Part shown: one piece after another, positions 53,449 to 62,547 of the stretch
Layout: every line of letters starts with the position of its first letter
How positions within the stretch are numbered: the stretch's first letter is position 1
Assembly (NCBI RefSeq): GCF_026344135.1
Contig: NZ_JAPKNA010000003.1
Coordinates: 1 to 64,000 of the forward strand
Source: Alcaligenes parafaecalis
Lineage (GTDB): Bacteria > Pseudomonadota > Gammaproteobacteria > Burkholderiales > Burkholderiaceae_B
Direction: 5' to 3'
DNA: 64,000 nucleotides
Position numbers and translations under genes: made by a program
The notes under the pieces: generated by a model
The model's database searches: none
Told to the model about the DNA's origin: nothing
The model's input: the letters and a program-made list of their open reading frames with translations, nothing else

Positions 53449-54636
53449 GTGATGATGACCCCCATGACTGATGCTGTCCTACTGGTCCCTGGCTCCTGGC
53501 TGGGCATGATTGGAGGCGGCCAACTGGGCCGCATGTTCTGCCATAGTGCTCAAAGCCTGGGCTACAAAGTGGCGGTGCTGGACCCCGACACTCACAGCCC
53601 GGCTGGTGCCGTGGCGGATCTGCATATCTGTGCTGCCTACGATGATGCACAAGCATTGGTTCAACTGGGGGAGCTGTGCCAAGCCGTCAGTACCGAGTTC
53701 GAGAACGTACCAGCACAGTCCCTGCTGACCCTGGCCCAGCACACTCGTGTCACGCCTTCGGGTGATGCCGTGGGTATCGTGCAGGATCGTATCCGTGAAA
53801 AAGCCTTTATCGCACAAGCCGGTGTGCCAGTGGCACCCTATGCGGCCATTGAAAGCCTGGAAGACGTGCAAGCCGCCGATAGCGCCTTGTTCCCCGGCAT
53901 TCTGAAGACGGCGCGCTTTGGTTATGACGGTAAAGGGCAGGCCCGTGTGGCGGACCGTGAACAGGCGCTGGCTGCCTTCAAGGAATTCGGTTCCCAAGCC
54001 TGTGTGCTGGAAGCCTTGCAGCCTTTGAAGTCCGAAATTTCGGTTGTCCTGGCCCGTGGTCTGGACGATCAGGTCAAAACCTTTCCATGTGCTCGTAACG
54101 AGCACCGTGATGGCATTTTGGCTGTGTCCACGATTAGCGCCCAGTTCCAGGACGATGTCTTGTCCGAGCAGGCCCGTCAGGCGGCGGCTGCCATTGCCCG
54201 CACCCTGGATTACGTAGGTGTGCTTTGCGTGGAATTTTTCATTCTGGAAGATGGCCGTTTGCTGGCGAATGAGGTGGCTCCTCGTCCACACAATAGTGGT
54301 CACTACACCATGAACGCCTGCGTCACCAGCCAGTTTGAACAACAGGCCCGTGTGATGGCCGCTTTGCCTTTGGGTGACACCCAGGCGCTGTGCCCATCCA
54401 TGATGCTGAATATCCTGGGCGATATCTGGTTTGATGCTCAAGGCCAGATGCGTGAACCGGATTGGGCGGCTTTGCTGGCCGTACCGGGTGTGTCCTTGCA
54501 CCTGTACGGTAAAACCGAGGCCCGCATAGGTCGCAAGATGGGTCACGTCAATATTGTGGGCGAGTCCGACCAGCAGGTGCGTGATCGTACGGCTCGTGCC
54601 GCGGCTGCCTTGCTCATTGCTTTTGACCATGACTGA
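53449..54636 (+). CDS. purK: N5-carboxyaminoimidazole ribonucleotide synthase
   Basis: 395-residue ATP-grasp enzyme that carboxylates AIR. N-terminal LGMIGGGQLGRM, ATP-grasp core (LKTARFGYDGKGQ) and the conserved LANEVAPRPHNSGHYTMNAC stretch are complete. Alternative starts at 53449-53464 cannot be separated by the weak ribosome site; I use the first. It overlaps the next gene by 8 nt. Confidence 0.95.
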   Translation: MMMTPMTDAVLLVPGSWLGMIGGGQLGRMFCHSAQSLGYKVAVLDPDTHSPAGAVADLHICAAYDDAQALVQLGELCQAVSTEFENVPAQSLLTLAQHTRVTPSGDAVGIVQDRIREKAFIAQAGVPVAPYAAIESLEDVQAADSALFPGILKTARFGYDGKGQARVADREQALAAFKEFGSQACVLEALQPLKSEISVVLARGLDDQVKTFPCARNEHRDGILAVSTISAQFQDDVLSEQARQAAAAIARTLDYVGVLCVEFFILEDGRLLANEVAPRPHNSGHYTMNACVTSQFEQQARVMAALPLGDTQALCPSMMLNILGDIWFDAQGQMREPDWAALLAVPGVSLHLYGKTEARIGRKMGHVNIVGESDQQVRDRTARAAAALLIAFDHD

Positions 54637-55654
54637 TACTCCCCACACCCCCTCTGAACAGCAAATAGAGCAGGCTGCCCGTGTGCTGGCACAAGGGGGG
54701 CTGGTGGCCTTTCCGACCGAGACGGTTTACGGCTTGGGTGCGGATGCAGAAAATCCGGCTGCTGTGCAGTTGATTTACAAGGCCAAGGGACGCCCAGCCA
54801 ATCATCCTTTGATTGTGCATGTGGCTCCTGGGGCGGATCTGCGCTATTGGGTGACGGAGATCCCAGCCCTTGCGCAGCAATTGATTGACGCTTTCTGGCC
54901 CGGTCCTTTGACCCTGATTCTGCCGCGTAACCCTGCTATCCCCGATACGGTTAGTGGTGGCCAAAGCAGTATTGGTATTCGTTGCCCGTCTCATCCGGTC
55001 GCGCAGGCTTTGCTCAAACGCATGGCGGAACTCAAGCCTAGCGGGCAGGCTGGAGTGGCAGCGCCATCAGCGAATAAATTTGGTCAGGTATCGCCCACGG
55101 CGGCCAGCCATGTGCGTGACGAATTTGCCGATATGAGCGCGGACGAGCTGCTGATTGTGGAAGCGGGTTCTTCAGAAGTGGGGATCGAGTCCACTATTGT
55201 GGACGTGTCGCGTACCCATCAAGGCCTCGGTGCTGTGCTTTTGCGGCCCGGTCATATCACGGCAGCCATGATTGCCGAGGTGATCGGCTATGAGCCAGCC
55301 AGCCCGGATCAGCAAGCACCACAAGTATCGGGTAGCTTGAAAGCGCATTACGCACCCCGTACCCCTTTGTCTTTATTTGATGAAGGCAGTGCGCCTGCCG
55401 TGCAGGCCGCCCTGGCTGAAGGGGGCAAGCAGGCTGTGGTGGCCTTTGCAACCTTGCCGCCGTTCTCGGCGGATGTACACGATTGGTATGTATGCAGTCC
55501 TGATGCGCAAGTCTATGCCCAGGATTTGTACGCCATGCTGCGTCGTCTGGATCAAGGCCAGTACGAGCATATCTGGGTGCAGCGGTGCCCGACTACGCCA
55601 GCCTGGCAGGCGGTCAATGACCGCCTGGGCCGAGCAGCAGCAGCCTTTGAGTAA
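54629..55654 (+). CDS. Threonylcarbamoyl-AMP synthase (Sua5/YrdC/TsaC)
   Basis: Makes threonylcarbamoyl-AMP for the t6A37 modification of tRNA. From the ATG at 54629, 341 residues: an YrdC domain (about 14-200, FPTETVYGLGADA, KGRPANHPLIVH, SSIGIRCPSHP) and a C-terminal Sua5 domain (about 230-335). The longer frame from 54554 lies inside purK and is not needed. The purCEK-sua5 linkage is typical of Burkholderiales. Confidence 0.95.
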   Translation: MTDTPHTPSEQQIEQAARVLAQGGLVAFPTETVYGLGADAENPAAVQLIYKAKGRPANHPLIVHVAPGADLRYWVTEIPALAQQLIDAFWPGPLTLILPRNPAIPDTVSGGQSSIGIRCPSHPVAQALLKRMAELKPSGQAGVAAPSANKFGQVSPTAASHVRDEFADMSADELLIVEAGSSEVGIESTIVDVSRTHQGLGAVLLRPGHITAAMIAEVIGYEPASPDQQAPQVSGSLKAHYAPRTPLSLFDEGSAPAVQAALAEGGKQAVVAFATLPPFSADVHDWYVCSPDAQVYAQDLYAMLRRLDQGQYEHIWVQRCPTTPAWQAVNDRLGRAAAAFE

Positions 55655-55695
55655 GGCTGCTGTTTAGTAGTGTGTGTGTGCTTTAAGGGCTGACC

Positions 55696-56535
55696 TTAGG
55701 GACGGAGTGAGTTCGCTGCTTGGCGAGCTGTTTGCTTCAGAAAGTCCACAATCGCCTGGTTCACCTGTGCTTCCTTATCCCGGTAGGGCAGGTGTCCGCA
55801 CTGCTCCAGTTCCAGCAGCTCGGTGTGTGGCACCAACTCCTTGATGCGGCGGATTTGTTCCAGTGTGCCGTATTCATCATCCACGCCCTGGATAGCCAGA
55901 ATTGGGCAGGTGATGCGGGTAACGTCTTCTTCAATATTCCAGTCGCGGAACCGGGGATCTGTCCAGGTAGCGTTCCAGCCCCAGAAAGCCGATTCCACAT
56001 TGTCGTGATAACGGCCCAGACGTTCGCGCAGAAAGCCTTGTTCGTAGGCTTCGCGGGCCACCAAAATACCGCGCAGGGAAATATCTTCCACAAACAGGTG
56101 CGGGGCCATCACCACAATGCCTTGCAGCTTGTCGCTAAAGCCGCTGGCCGCCAGCAGCGCAATCGATCCGCCATCACTGTGACCGACCAGCACAATCGGG
56201 CGTTTCTTCCCATCTTCCCCCAACTGTTCCAGCAATTGCGGCAGTACTTCCAGTGACTGCTCGTGCAGATAGTCCGGCTCTTTCGGGCTATTGTCCGGGC
56301 GCGGGGTGCTGCGGCCATAGCCATAGCGTGAATACATCAGGCCACTACAGCCGGTTTGTTCACACAACTGCGCAGGCCAGTCTTTCCACATTGCAATCGA
56401 GCCCAAACCTTCGTGCAGAAACACCAGCAAAGGGGCTGTTTCCCGCTCTGGGAAAATACGTTGATATTCCAGATTAATAGCTTGGGTGCCTTGAGTCAGG
56501 CTCGCAAATTGCACAGAGGAATCGAGTGTTGTCAT
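55696..56535 (-). CDS. Alpha/beta hydrolase
   Basis: 279 residues from the ATG at 56535. Triad: S120 in VGHSDGGS, D219/D220 in QGVDDEYG, H248 in CGHLPY. HEGLGSIAMWKDWP is the oxyanion region. Substrate unknown. The frame is open to 56757 but the extra part is not hydrolase-like. It is a probable carboxylesterase or ring-cleavage-type hydrolase; its closeness to MaoC and glutaryl-CoA genes is only circumstantial. Confidence 0.8.
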   Translation of the reverse strand: MTTLDSSVQFASLTQGTQAINLEYQRIFPERETAPLLVFLHEGLGSIAMWKDWPAQLCEQTGCSGLMYSRYGYGRSTPRPDNSPKEPDYLHEQSLEVLPQLLEQLGEDGKKRPIVLVGHSDGGSIALLAASGFSDKLQGIVVMAPHLFVEDISLRGILVAREAYEQGFLRERLGRYHDNVESAFWGWNATWTDPRFRDWNIEEDVTRITCPILAIQGVDDEYGTLEQIRRIKELVPHTELLELEQCGHLPYRDKEAQVNQAIVDFLKQTARQAANSLRP

Positions 56536-56729
56536 AGCCGTCTTGTGTACAGAAGCCCTGGACAGAGGGGGCGCTGAAGTAATTAGGAAACTCTCTTTAT
56601 GCCATAGATTGATCAGAGACGCATACGCAGGCCCATCCTGATCCCTGATGTGGACATTTTGCTGCTGTTTTGTCTGCATTCTGGCGGGGTGCTGCAAATT
56701 TTTGCAGAGATGGTAGAGTGGCGCTCTCG

Positions 56730-56829
56730 ATCTGTTTTTGCCGCCGGGCCGTCCCAAGGCTCGGTGCCCCCCGGCAAAAAGCTCCCCCTCGGGGGTAGCA
56801 AGCCGAAAACGTAGCGTGGGGGCTTTTTT
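56730..56829. repeat. Structured GC-rich leader or repeat upstream of maoC
   Basis: A cluster of inverted arms: TTTTTGCCG (56735-56743) with CGGCAAAAA (56772-56780); GCTCCCCC (56781-56788) with GGGGGTAGC (56791-56799); and the same GCTCCCCC with GGGGGCTTTTTT (56818-56829) as an alternative pairing that ends in a T run. The last stem is terminator-like and lies 14 nt from the maoC ATG, so the region could act as an attenuator. The segment AAAACGTAGCGTGGGG (56806-56821) is repeated inverted at 57376-57391 beyond the gene. The 56536-56729 part of the gap shows nothing else. Confidence 0.55.
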
Positions 56830-56843
56830 GCTTACACAACAAC

Positions 56844-57290
56844 ATGAAATTTGCTGAATTTGAAGTGGGTATGGTCATCAATCACCCACTTGTACCTGTG
56901 ACTCGCGAAGAGATGCTGGATTTTGCCCAGAAATACGATCCGCAGTCCTTTCATATTGATGACAAGCAAGCCGAAGAAGGCCATTGGGGCGGTTTGATTG
57001 CCAGTGGCTGGCTCACTTGTGGCAAGACCATGCGCATGGCTGTGGACTCTGCTTTGCATGACTCCGAGTCCTTTGGCTCGCCCGGTCTGGAACGTCTTCG
57101 CTGGGTCTTGCCTGTGCGGGCTGGCGATTCCATCCGTCTGGAAGCCACTGTCGCTTCCAAACGCGTGTCCAGCAGCCGTTCAGACCTGGGCATCATTCGC
57201 TGGAACTGGAATGTGTTTAATCAGCGTGATGAACTGGTGCTGGAACTGGAAGCTACCAGCATGTTTGAGTTGAAGCCCGAACAAGAATAA
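56844..57290 (+). CDS. MaoC-like hot-dog dehydratase
   Basis: 148-residue hot-dog protein of the MaoC/(R)-specific enoyl-CoA hydratase group. The FAQKYDPQSFHIDD motif supplies D32 and H37, matching the catalytic D-x4-H of R-hydratases, followed by ASGW. Length is usual for a single-domain member. It acts on an unsaturated acyl-CoA, but the chain is not defined by sequence. It is flanked by an inverted 16-bp repeat. Confidence 0.88.
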   Translation: MKFAEFEVGMVINHPLVPVTREEMLDFAQKYDPQSFHIDDKQAEEGHWGGLIASGWLTCGKTMRMAVDSALHDSESFGSPGLERLRWVLPVRAGDSIRLEATVASKRVSSSRSDLGIIRWNWNVFNQRDELVLELEATSMFELKPEQE

Positions 57291-57375
57291 AAAGACCACC
57301 AAACATTATCTCTAGCTTGCCGATTTTTTCCGGGGTCCTTTTGATCTTGAAAATGTCCTTGCGGCTGGAAAGAAA

Positions 57376-57391
57376 CCCCACGCTACGTTTT
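57376..57391 (-). repeat. Inverted copy of the maoC-flanking repeat
   Basis: CCCCACGCTACGTTTT (57376-57391) is the exact reverse complement of 56806-56821. Both lie outside the maoC coding region, 22 and 85 nt from its ends, and so frame the gene as inverted ends. Confidence 0.7.
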
Positions 57392-57410
57392 TTTGTCTGC
57401 TGCTTCTGAA

Positions 57411-57447
57411 GGGGCCAGGGCAAAGTCTCTTGCTTTGCCCCGGCCCG
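57411..57447 (-). terminator. Terminator-like hairpin after gcdH
   Basis: GGGCC-A-GGGCAAAG (57412-57425) pairs with CTTTGCCC-C-GGCCC (57432-57446) with one A/C mismatch. It starts 8 nt after the gcdH stop. No clean T run follows on the minus strand, so it may be a weak or Rho-assisted end. Confidence 0.5.
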
Positions 57448-57454
57448 ACCTGAA

Positions 57455-58648
57455 TTAGAAGAAAGCCTGAATCCCGGTTTGTGCACGACCCAGAATCAGG
57501 GCGTGTACATCGTGGGTGCCTTCGTAGGTGTTCACCACTTCCAGATTGACCAGGTGGCGGGCAATGCCGAACTCGTCAGAGATCCCATTGCCGCCCAGCA
57601 TGTCGCGTGCCAGTCGAGCAATATCCAGTGCCTTGCCGCAGGAGTTGCGCTTCATGATGGAGGTGATTTCGACGGCAGCCGTGCCTTCGTCTTTCATGCG
57701 TCCCAGACGCAGGCAGCCTTGCAGCGCCAGCGTAATCTCGGTTTGCATATCGGCCAGCTTTTTCTGGATCAACTGATTGGCGGCCAAGGGGCGGCCAAAC
57801 TGCTTGCGGTCCAGGGTGTACTGACGAGCGGTATGCCAGCAGGATTCGGCTGCGCCCAAAGCACCCCAGGCAATACCAAAGCGGGCAGAGTTCAGGCAGG
57901 TGAAGGGACCACGCAGGCCCGAGACATGGGGCAGCATCTGGCTGTCTGCAATGTCCACATCGGCCATGACAATTTCGCCGGTTAGCGAAGCGCGCAGGCC
58001 TACCTTGCCGTGAATGGCGGGTGTGGACAGGCCCTTCATGCCTTTTTCCAGAATGAAACCGCGAATCTTGCCGTCATCCTCGCCACCGACCACCTTGGCC
58101 CAGACCACAAAGACATCGGCAATGGGGGAGTTGGTAATCCAGGTCTTGTTCCCGCTCAGGCGATAGCCACCGTCCACTTTAACGGCGCGGCTTTCCATGG
58201 CACCGGGGTCCGAACCGTGATTGGGTTCAGTCAAGCCAAAACAACCTATCCATTGGCCACTGGCCAGCTTGGGCAGGTATTTCTGTTTCTGCTCTTCGCT
58301 GCCAAATTCAAAAATCGGTACCATCACCAATGAGGACTGCACGCTCATCATGGAGCGGTAGCCCGAATCCACACGCTCCACTTCACGGGCGATCAAACCA
58401 TAGCTGACGTAGTTCAGACCGGCGCCACCGTAGGCTTCAGGAATAGTGGCTCCCAACAAACCCAGCGAGCCCATCTCGGCAAAGATGGCCGGGTCGGTCT
58501 GTTCGTGGCGGAAGGCTTCCAGCACGCGTGGCAAGAGCTTTTCCTGCGCATAGGCGTGTGCGGCATCGCGCACCATACGTTCTTCATCGCTCAATTGCTG
58601 ATTCAGCAGCAGAGGGTCGTCCCAATGGAAAGAGGGATTGTCAGACAT
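57455..58648 (-). CDS. gcdH: Glutaryl-CoA dehydrogenase
   Basis: FAD enzyme that oxidises and decarboxylates glutaryl-CoA to crotonyl-CoA in lysine, tryptophan and glutarate breakdown. 397 residues. The acyl-CoA dehydrogenase signature GCFGLTEPNHGSDPGAM, and the C-terminal VNTYEGTHDVHALILGRAQTG with catalytic E376, are characteristic of the GCDH branch. The start at 58648 has GGAG 8 nt upstream. It is divergent from a LysR gene that may regulate it. Confidence 0.93.
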   Translation of the reverse strand: MSDNPSFHWDDPLLLNQQLSDEERMVRDAAHAYAQEKLLPRVLEAFRHEQTDPAIFAEMGSLGLLGATIPEAYGGAGLNYVSYGLIAREVERVDSGYRSMMSVQSSLVMVPIFEFGSEEQKQKYLPKLASGQWIGCFGLTEPNHGSDPGAMESRAVKVDGGYRLSGNKTWITNSPIADVFVVWAKVVGGEDDGKIRGFILEKGMKGLSTPAIHGKVGLRASLTGEIVMADVDIADSQMLPHVSGLRGPFTCLNSARFGIAWGALGAAESCWHTARQYTLDRKQFGRPLAANQLIQKKLADMQTEITLALQGCLRLGRMKDEGTAAVEITSIMKRNSCGKALDIARLARDMLGGNGISDEFGIARHLVNLEVVNTYEGTHDVHALILGRAQTGIQAFF

Positions 58649-58939
58649 AGAGGTACTCCGGGAAGATCAAAGACGGTCAATCAGGTGGAGCCAGCAAGGG
58701 CACCATCGGTCTGGAAACAGGGAAAGAGCAGCTCAAGTATCGCTGAGCGCGGTGGCCGTCGGCAGTTGTGTGAGGCCTTGTGCATCATCGGGCAGGCGAT
58801 ATCAGGCTAAAGTCCCAGCATAGTGTGCATAAAGCGCACAAAGCAATTGATAAAATTGCACAATTTCGTGTGCTGACGTAACGATCTGGCCCTGTGCTGA
58901 ATGGACAGGGCTGGGGCGGCAGGATTAAGAGGGAGACCT
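58649..58939. other. Divergent region between gcdH and the LysR gene
   Basis: 291 nt without a gene. Toward the LysR gene there is an AT-rich part (about 58820-58880, GCACAAAGCAATTGATAAAATTGCACAATTTCGTGT split into overlapping half-sites), where TTGCAC/GTGCAA-like halves can be paired: a good place for LysR binding and for both promoters. I cannot assign exact boxes. Confidence 0.4.
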
Positions 58940-59821
58940 ATGAGACAAGGCGTGCCCAGTTTGGGCGCATTACAGGCCTTTGAGGCCACGGCCCGCTTGG
59001 GGACTTTTTCCCGTGCGGCCGAGGAGCTTTCATTGACGCATAGTGCGGTGTATCGGCAGGTCAGCGGCCTGGAGCAACGCCTGGGCGTGACCTTGCTGAC
59101 ACGGGTGAGGCGGCGTTTGGTGCTGACTCCGGCGGGGCGCGATTATGCCGCCCGTATCCGCCACCATCTGGAGCAGATTGGCAAAGACACTTTCAGCCTG
59201 ATTGCGCGTGCCGGTGTGGGCCGCAGCATTCATCTGGCGGTGCTGCCTACCTTGTCCACGGTGTGGCTGATGCCGCGTCTGGCCAGTTTCTCCCAGCGCT
59301 ATCCCGATATCACCGTCAGCCTGTCCGTACGTACTACTCCGTTTCAGTTTGGTGACCATCCCTTTGATGCAGCCATTTATCATGGGCGGCAGTTATGGCC
59401 GCAAACCGAAGGCATCAAGCTGTTTGATGAGGGCGAGCTGGTGCCCGTGTGCTCCCCCAGGCTGGCGGCCAGTGGTGACTGGCAAAAACTGGTTCACCTG
59501 CATATGTCCACACGCCCTGATAGCTGGTCGGACTGGTATCGATCCGCCGGTCTGGAGCCTGATCTGCGTGTCAGTTCCGGCCCTCGCTATGAGTTGTTCA
59601 GCCTGGTAATGGCGGCCTTGCATGCGGATATGGGCCTGGCCCTGATGCCGCGTTTTCTGGTTAGCCAAGCGCTGGAGCGGGGCGAACTGATCATGCCGCA
59701 AGAACATGCCATGCCCGTCAGCGAAGCGTATTTTTTTAGTTATCCCACGGCCAATGAGCCCAGTGAGGCGGTACTTCTACTGGAGCAATGGCTGCTTGAG
59801 CATGAAAAGGAGAACCCATGA
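58940..59821 (+). CDS. LysR-family regulator (GcvA-like)
   Basis: 293 residues from the ATG at 58940 (GGGAG upstream): winged helix-turn-helix (about 5-64, LGTFSRAAEELSLTHSAVYRQVSGLEQRLG) and effector-binding domain with VLPTLSTVWLMPRL and FDAAIYHG. Divergent from gcdH across 291 nt, consistent with control of that gene, and overlapping ggt by 4 nt, so it is also coupled to it. Inducer unknown. Confidence 0.87.
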   Translation: MRQGVPSLGALQAFEATARLGTFSRAAEELSLTHSAVYRQVSGLEQRLGVTLLTRVRRRLVLTPAGRDYAARIRHHLEQIGKDTFSLIARAGVGRSIHLAVLPTLSTVWLMPRLASFSQRYPDITVSLSVRTTPFQFGDHPFDAAIYHGRQLWPQTEGIKLFDEGELVPVCSPRLAASGDWQKLVHLHMSTRPDSWSDWYRSAGLEPDLRVSSGPRYELFSLVMAALHADMGLALMPRFLVSQALERGELIMPQEHAMPVSEAYFFSYPTANEPSEAVLLLEQWLLEHEKENP

Positions 59822-61563
59822 GATTGCCCTGGAAACCGGCGCTGCTATCGACCGCATTGGCCCTGGCTTTGGCGCTGCCTGCGCAAGCCCGGGAATTGGC
59901 GACGCAGCATTTGAATCCGGAAGCCGCCAGCAGTGTCATGCAGCGTGACAAACTCGTCACCCAGAAAAGCATGGTGGTGACGGCTCATCCTTTAGCCACT
60001 CAGGCCGGTTTACGCATTCTGGATCAGGGTGGCAGCGCGGTTGATGCGGCTATTGCAGCTCAGTTGGTGTTGGGGCTGGTGGAACCCCAATCCTCCGGGA
60101 TTGGCGGGGGCGGCTTTTTGCTGATGTTCCAGCCCAAGACTGGCCTGATGAGCTATGACGGGCGTGAAACCGTGCCTGCGGCCAGTAGCTTGGATCGTTT
60201 TGAACTGGACGGTAAAACCATGTCCTTCAAGCAGGCGGTCAATAGTGGTCGCTCTGTGGGGGTGCCGGGCTTGCTGCGTGCACTGGAACTCATGCATAAG
60301 GATGGCGGCGTACTGCCGTGGGCCAATCTGTTTGACCCGGCGATTGAGCTGGCGGAGATGGGTTTTGAAGTCAGCCCCCGTTTGCACACCTTGATTTCGG
60401 ATAATCCCGAACTGGCTGACAAGACTGCTACACGTACTTATTTTCTGGACGAGCAGGGCAAGCCCTGGCCGGTAGGTCATTGCTTGCAGAACAAGGCCTA
60501 TGCGCAGGTGCTGCGTCTGTTAGCCAGACAAGGCGCACAGGCTTTTTATCAAGGTGAACTTGCTCGGGACATGGTGGCTGCCGTCACAGGTGATCCTATT
60601 GCGGGTGATCTGACAGAATCAGACTTGCAGCAGTACCGTGCGCTGCGTCGTGAGCCTCTCTGTATGGACTGGCAGCAAGTGGCGCTGTGCGGCATGGCGC
60701 CGCCCAGCTCGGGGGCCATCAGCGTGATGCAGATGCTGGGCATCTTGCAGCACACGCCAATTGCTTCTGCAAAACCTCAATCAGCCGAAGCGATTCATTA
60801 TTTTTCCGAGGCAGGGCGCCTGGCCTTTGCCGATCGGGATGCCTGGGTTGCTGACCCCGCGTTTGTGTCGGTGCCACAGCAGGCTTTGCTGGCACCGGAT
60901 TATCTGAAATCGCGTGCCGCCTTGATTCAGCCAGATCGATCCATGGGGCACGCTCAACCGGGCAAACCTTTGGTCGACTCACAAGCTGCCAGCGACAACA
61001 CGCCAGAGCTGCCATCGACTACTCATCTGTCCGTGGCCGATGCCCAAGGGCAGGTGGTGTCCATGACTACATCGGTGGAATCGGCCTTTGGCAGCAAAAT
61101 CATGGTTCAGGGCTTCTTGTTGAACAATCAGTTGACGGACTTTGCCTTGAGCCCCAAAGACGAGATGGGACGTCTGTCCGTGAATCGAGTGGAGCCAGGT
61201 AAACGTCCGCGTAGTTCCATGGCGCCGATGATAGTGATGCAGGAGGGGCGCCCTGTGATTGCCGTAGGCTCACCTGGAGGCAGTGCCATCATTCCTTACG
61301 TGGCTCAGGCCCTGACCGGCATGTTGATGTGGGATATGGATGCACAAGAAGCCGTCAGCCTGCCGCATTACGGTAGCCGCAATTGGGCGACAGAGCTGGA
61401 AGCAGGAACCGCTGTGACAGAGCAGGCCCAGGCCTTGAGGGCGATGGGACACGAGGTTCGAGAGCAGCCTTTTCCCAGCGGTACGCATGTGATTCGCTGG
61501 ACCAAAGAAGGGTTGGAGGCCGGGGTAGACCCACGGCGGGAAGGGTTGGCCTTAGGACAGTAG
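59818..61563 (+). CDS. ggt: Gamma-glutamyltranspeptidase
   Basis: Periplasmic N-terminal-nucleophile hydrolase that splits glutathione and other gamma-glutamyl amides. 581 residues with a signal peptide (about 1-24, ending LPAQA). Autocleavage and nucleophile Thr are T401 in the STTHLSV motif. Upstream binding loops (GIGGGGFLLM, YDGRETVPA) and downstream GSPGG are present, so it should be active. Its ATG overlaps the LysR stop (ATGA) and has AAGGAG inside the LysR end. Confidence 0.95.
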   Translation: MRLPWKPALLSTALALALALPAQARELATQHLNPEAASSVMQRDKLVTQKSMVVTAHPLATQAGLRILDQGGSAVDAAIAAQLVLGLVEPQSSGIGGGGFLLMFQPKTGLMSYDGRETVPAASSLDRFELDGKTMSFKQAVNSGRSVGVPGLLRALELMHKDGGVLPWANLFDPAIELAEMGFEVSPRLHTLISDNPELADKTATRTYFLDEQGKPWPVGHCLQNKAYAQVLRLLARQGAQAFYQGELARDMVAAVTGDPIAGDLTESDLQQYRALRREPLCMDWQQVALCGMAPPSSGAISVMQMLGILQHTPIASAKPQSAEAIHYFSEAGRLAFADRDAWVADPAFVSVPQQALLAPDYLKSRAALIQPDRSMGHAQPGKPLVDSQAASDNTPELPSTTHLSVADAQGQVVSMTTSVESAFGSKIMVQGFLLNNQLTDFALSPKDEMGRLSVNRVEPGKRPRSSMAPMIVMQEGRPVIAVGSPGGSAIIPYVAQALTGMLMWDMDAQEAVSLPHYGSRNWATELEAGTAVTEQAQALRAMGHEVREQPFPSGTHVIRWTKEGLEAGVDPRREGLALGQ

Positions 61564-61584
61564 ACAGGTGTATTGGGTAGCCAA

Positions 61585-61636
61585 TAAAAAAGCCCTCAAT
61601 GCGTGGATTTATATCCACAGCATTGGGGGCTTTGTT
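61585..61636 (+). terminator. Terminator after ggt
   Basis: AAAGCCCTCAATGC pairs with GCATTGGGGGCTTTG on either side of an inner GTGGAT/ATCCAC stem (about 61588-61634). T-rich sequence lies on both sides, so it can also serve the convergent purU. Confidence 0.82.
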
Positions 61637-61667
61637 TTCAGGCTTAAGGTAACCCTGATCTTGCTAC

Positions 61668-62516
61668 TTAGCGGAACACCACGGTGCGCTGATCGTTCAG
61701 CAAAATACGGTGCTCAACGTGGGCGCGTACTGCACGGGCCAGAACCAGCGACTCCACATCACTACCGATCTGTGTCAGCTCTGTTGGGCTGACAGCATGG
61801 GTAACGTGCTCAACGTCCTGCTCGATGATCGGGCCTTCGTCCAGATCAGCCGTCACGTAGTGAGCGGTGGCGCCAATAATCTTCACGCCGCGAGCATGTG
61901 CCTGGTGGTAGGGGCGGGCGCCCTTGAAGCTGGGCAGGAAGCTGTGGTGAATATTGATGGCACGGCCGGACAGGGACTGGCACAGATTGGTCGACAGAAT
62001 CTGCATGTAGCGGGCCAGCACAACCAGATCAATCTTCAGCTCGCTAGCCAGGTCGATGATTTGTTGTTCTTGCTCGGGGCGGGTTTCCGGTGTCACGGGC
62101 AGGTGATGGAAAGGAATGCCATAAGAGGAAGCCAGACCGGCGTGGTCGGTATGGTTGGAGGCCACGGCTGCAATTTCAACAGGCAGTTGGCCGCTATGGG
62201 CGCGGAACAGCAGATCGTTCAGGCAGTGGCCTTGGCGGCTGACCAGAATCAGCAAGCGGGCTTTGCGCTGGGCGTCATAAATATTGGCAGCCATGCCAAA
62301 TTTTTCTGCAATCGGGGCGAAGCTGGCTTGCAGCGCGTTGACGTCCTGCTTTTCAGGCAGGGAAAACTGGATGCGCAGGAAAAAGCGGTTGGTGGCGGCG
62401 TCGCCAAACTGCTGTGCCTCAAGAATGTTGCCGTTCTGCTCAAGCAGCCAGCCCGATACGCTGTGGACAATGCCGGTGCGATCCGGGCAGGATAGGGTCA
62501 AGATGTAATCGTTCAT
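61668..62516 (-). CDS. purU: Formyltetrahydrofolate deformylase
   Basis: Hydrolyses 10-formyl-THF to formate and THF, supplying formate for PurT and balancing one-carbon units. From the ATG at 62516, 282 residues: an N-terminal ACT domain (about 1-80, SCPDRTGIVHSVSGWL) and a formyltransferase-like hydrolase domain (SNHTDHAGLA, HHSFLPSFKGARPYHQA, GATAHYVTADLDEGPII with the catalytic Asp). The frame is open to 62588, but that extra part is not family-like. Confidence 0.94.
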   Translation of the reverse strand: MNDYILTLSCPDRTGIVHSVSGWLLEQNGNILEAQQFGDAATNRFFLRIQFSLPEKQDVNALQASFAPIAEKFGMAANIYDAQRKARLLILVSRQGHCLNDLLFRAHSGQLPVEIAAVASNHTDHAGLASSYGIPFHHLPVTPETRPEQEQQIIDLASELKIDLVVLARYMQILSTNLCQSLSGRAINIHHSFLPSFKGARPYHQAHARGVKIIGATAHYVTADLDEGPIIEQDVEHVTHAVSPTELTQIGSDVESLVLARAVRAHVEHRILLNDQRTVVFR

Positions 62517-62547
62517 CGACAGTATTGTAAAGATTTCAGAAAAGTTT

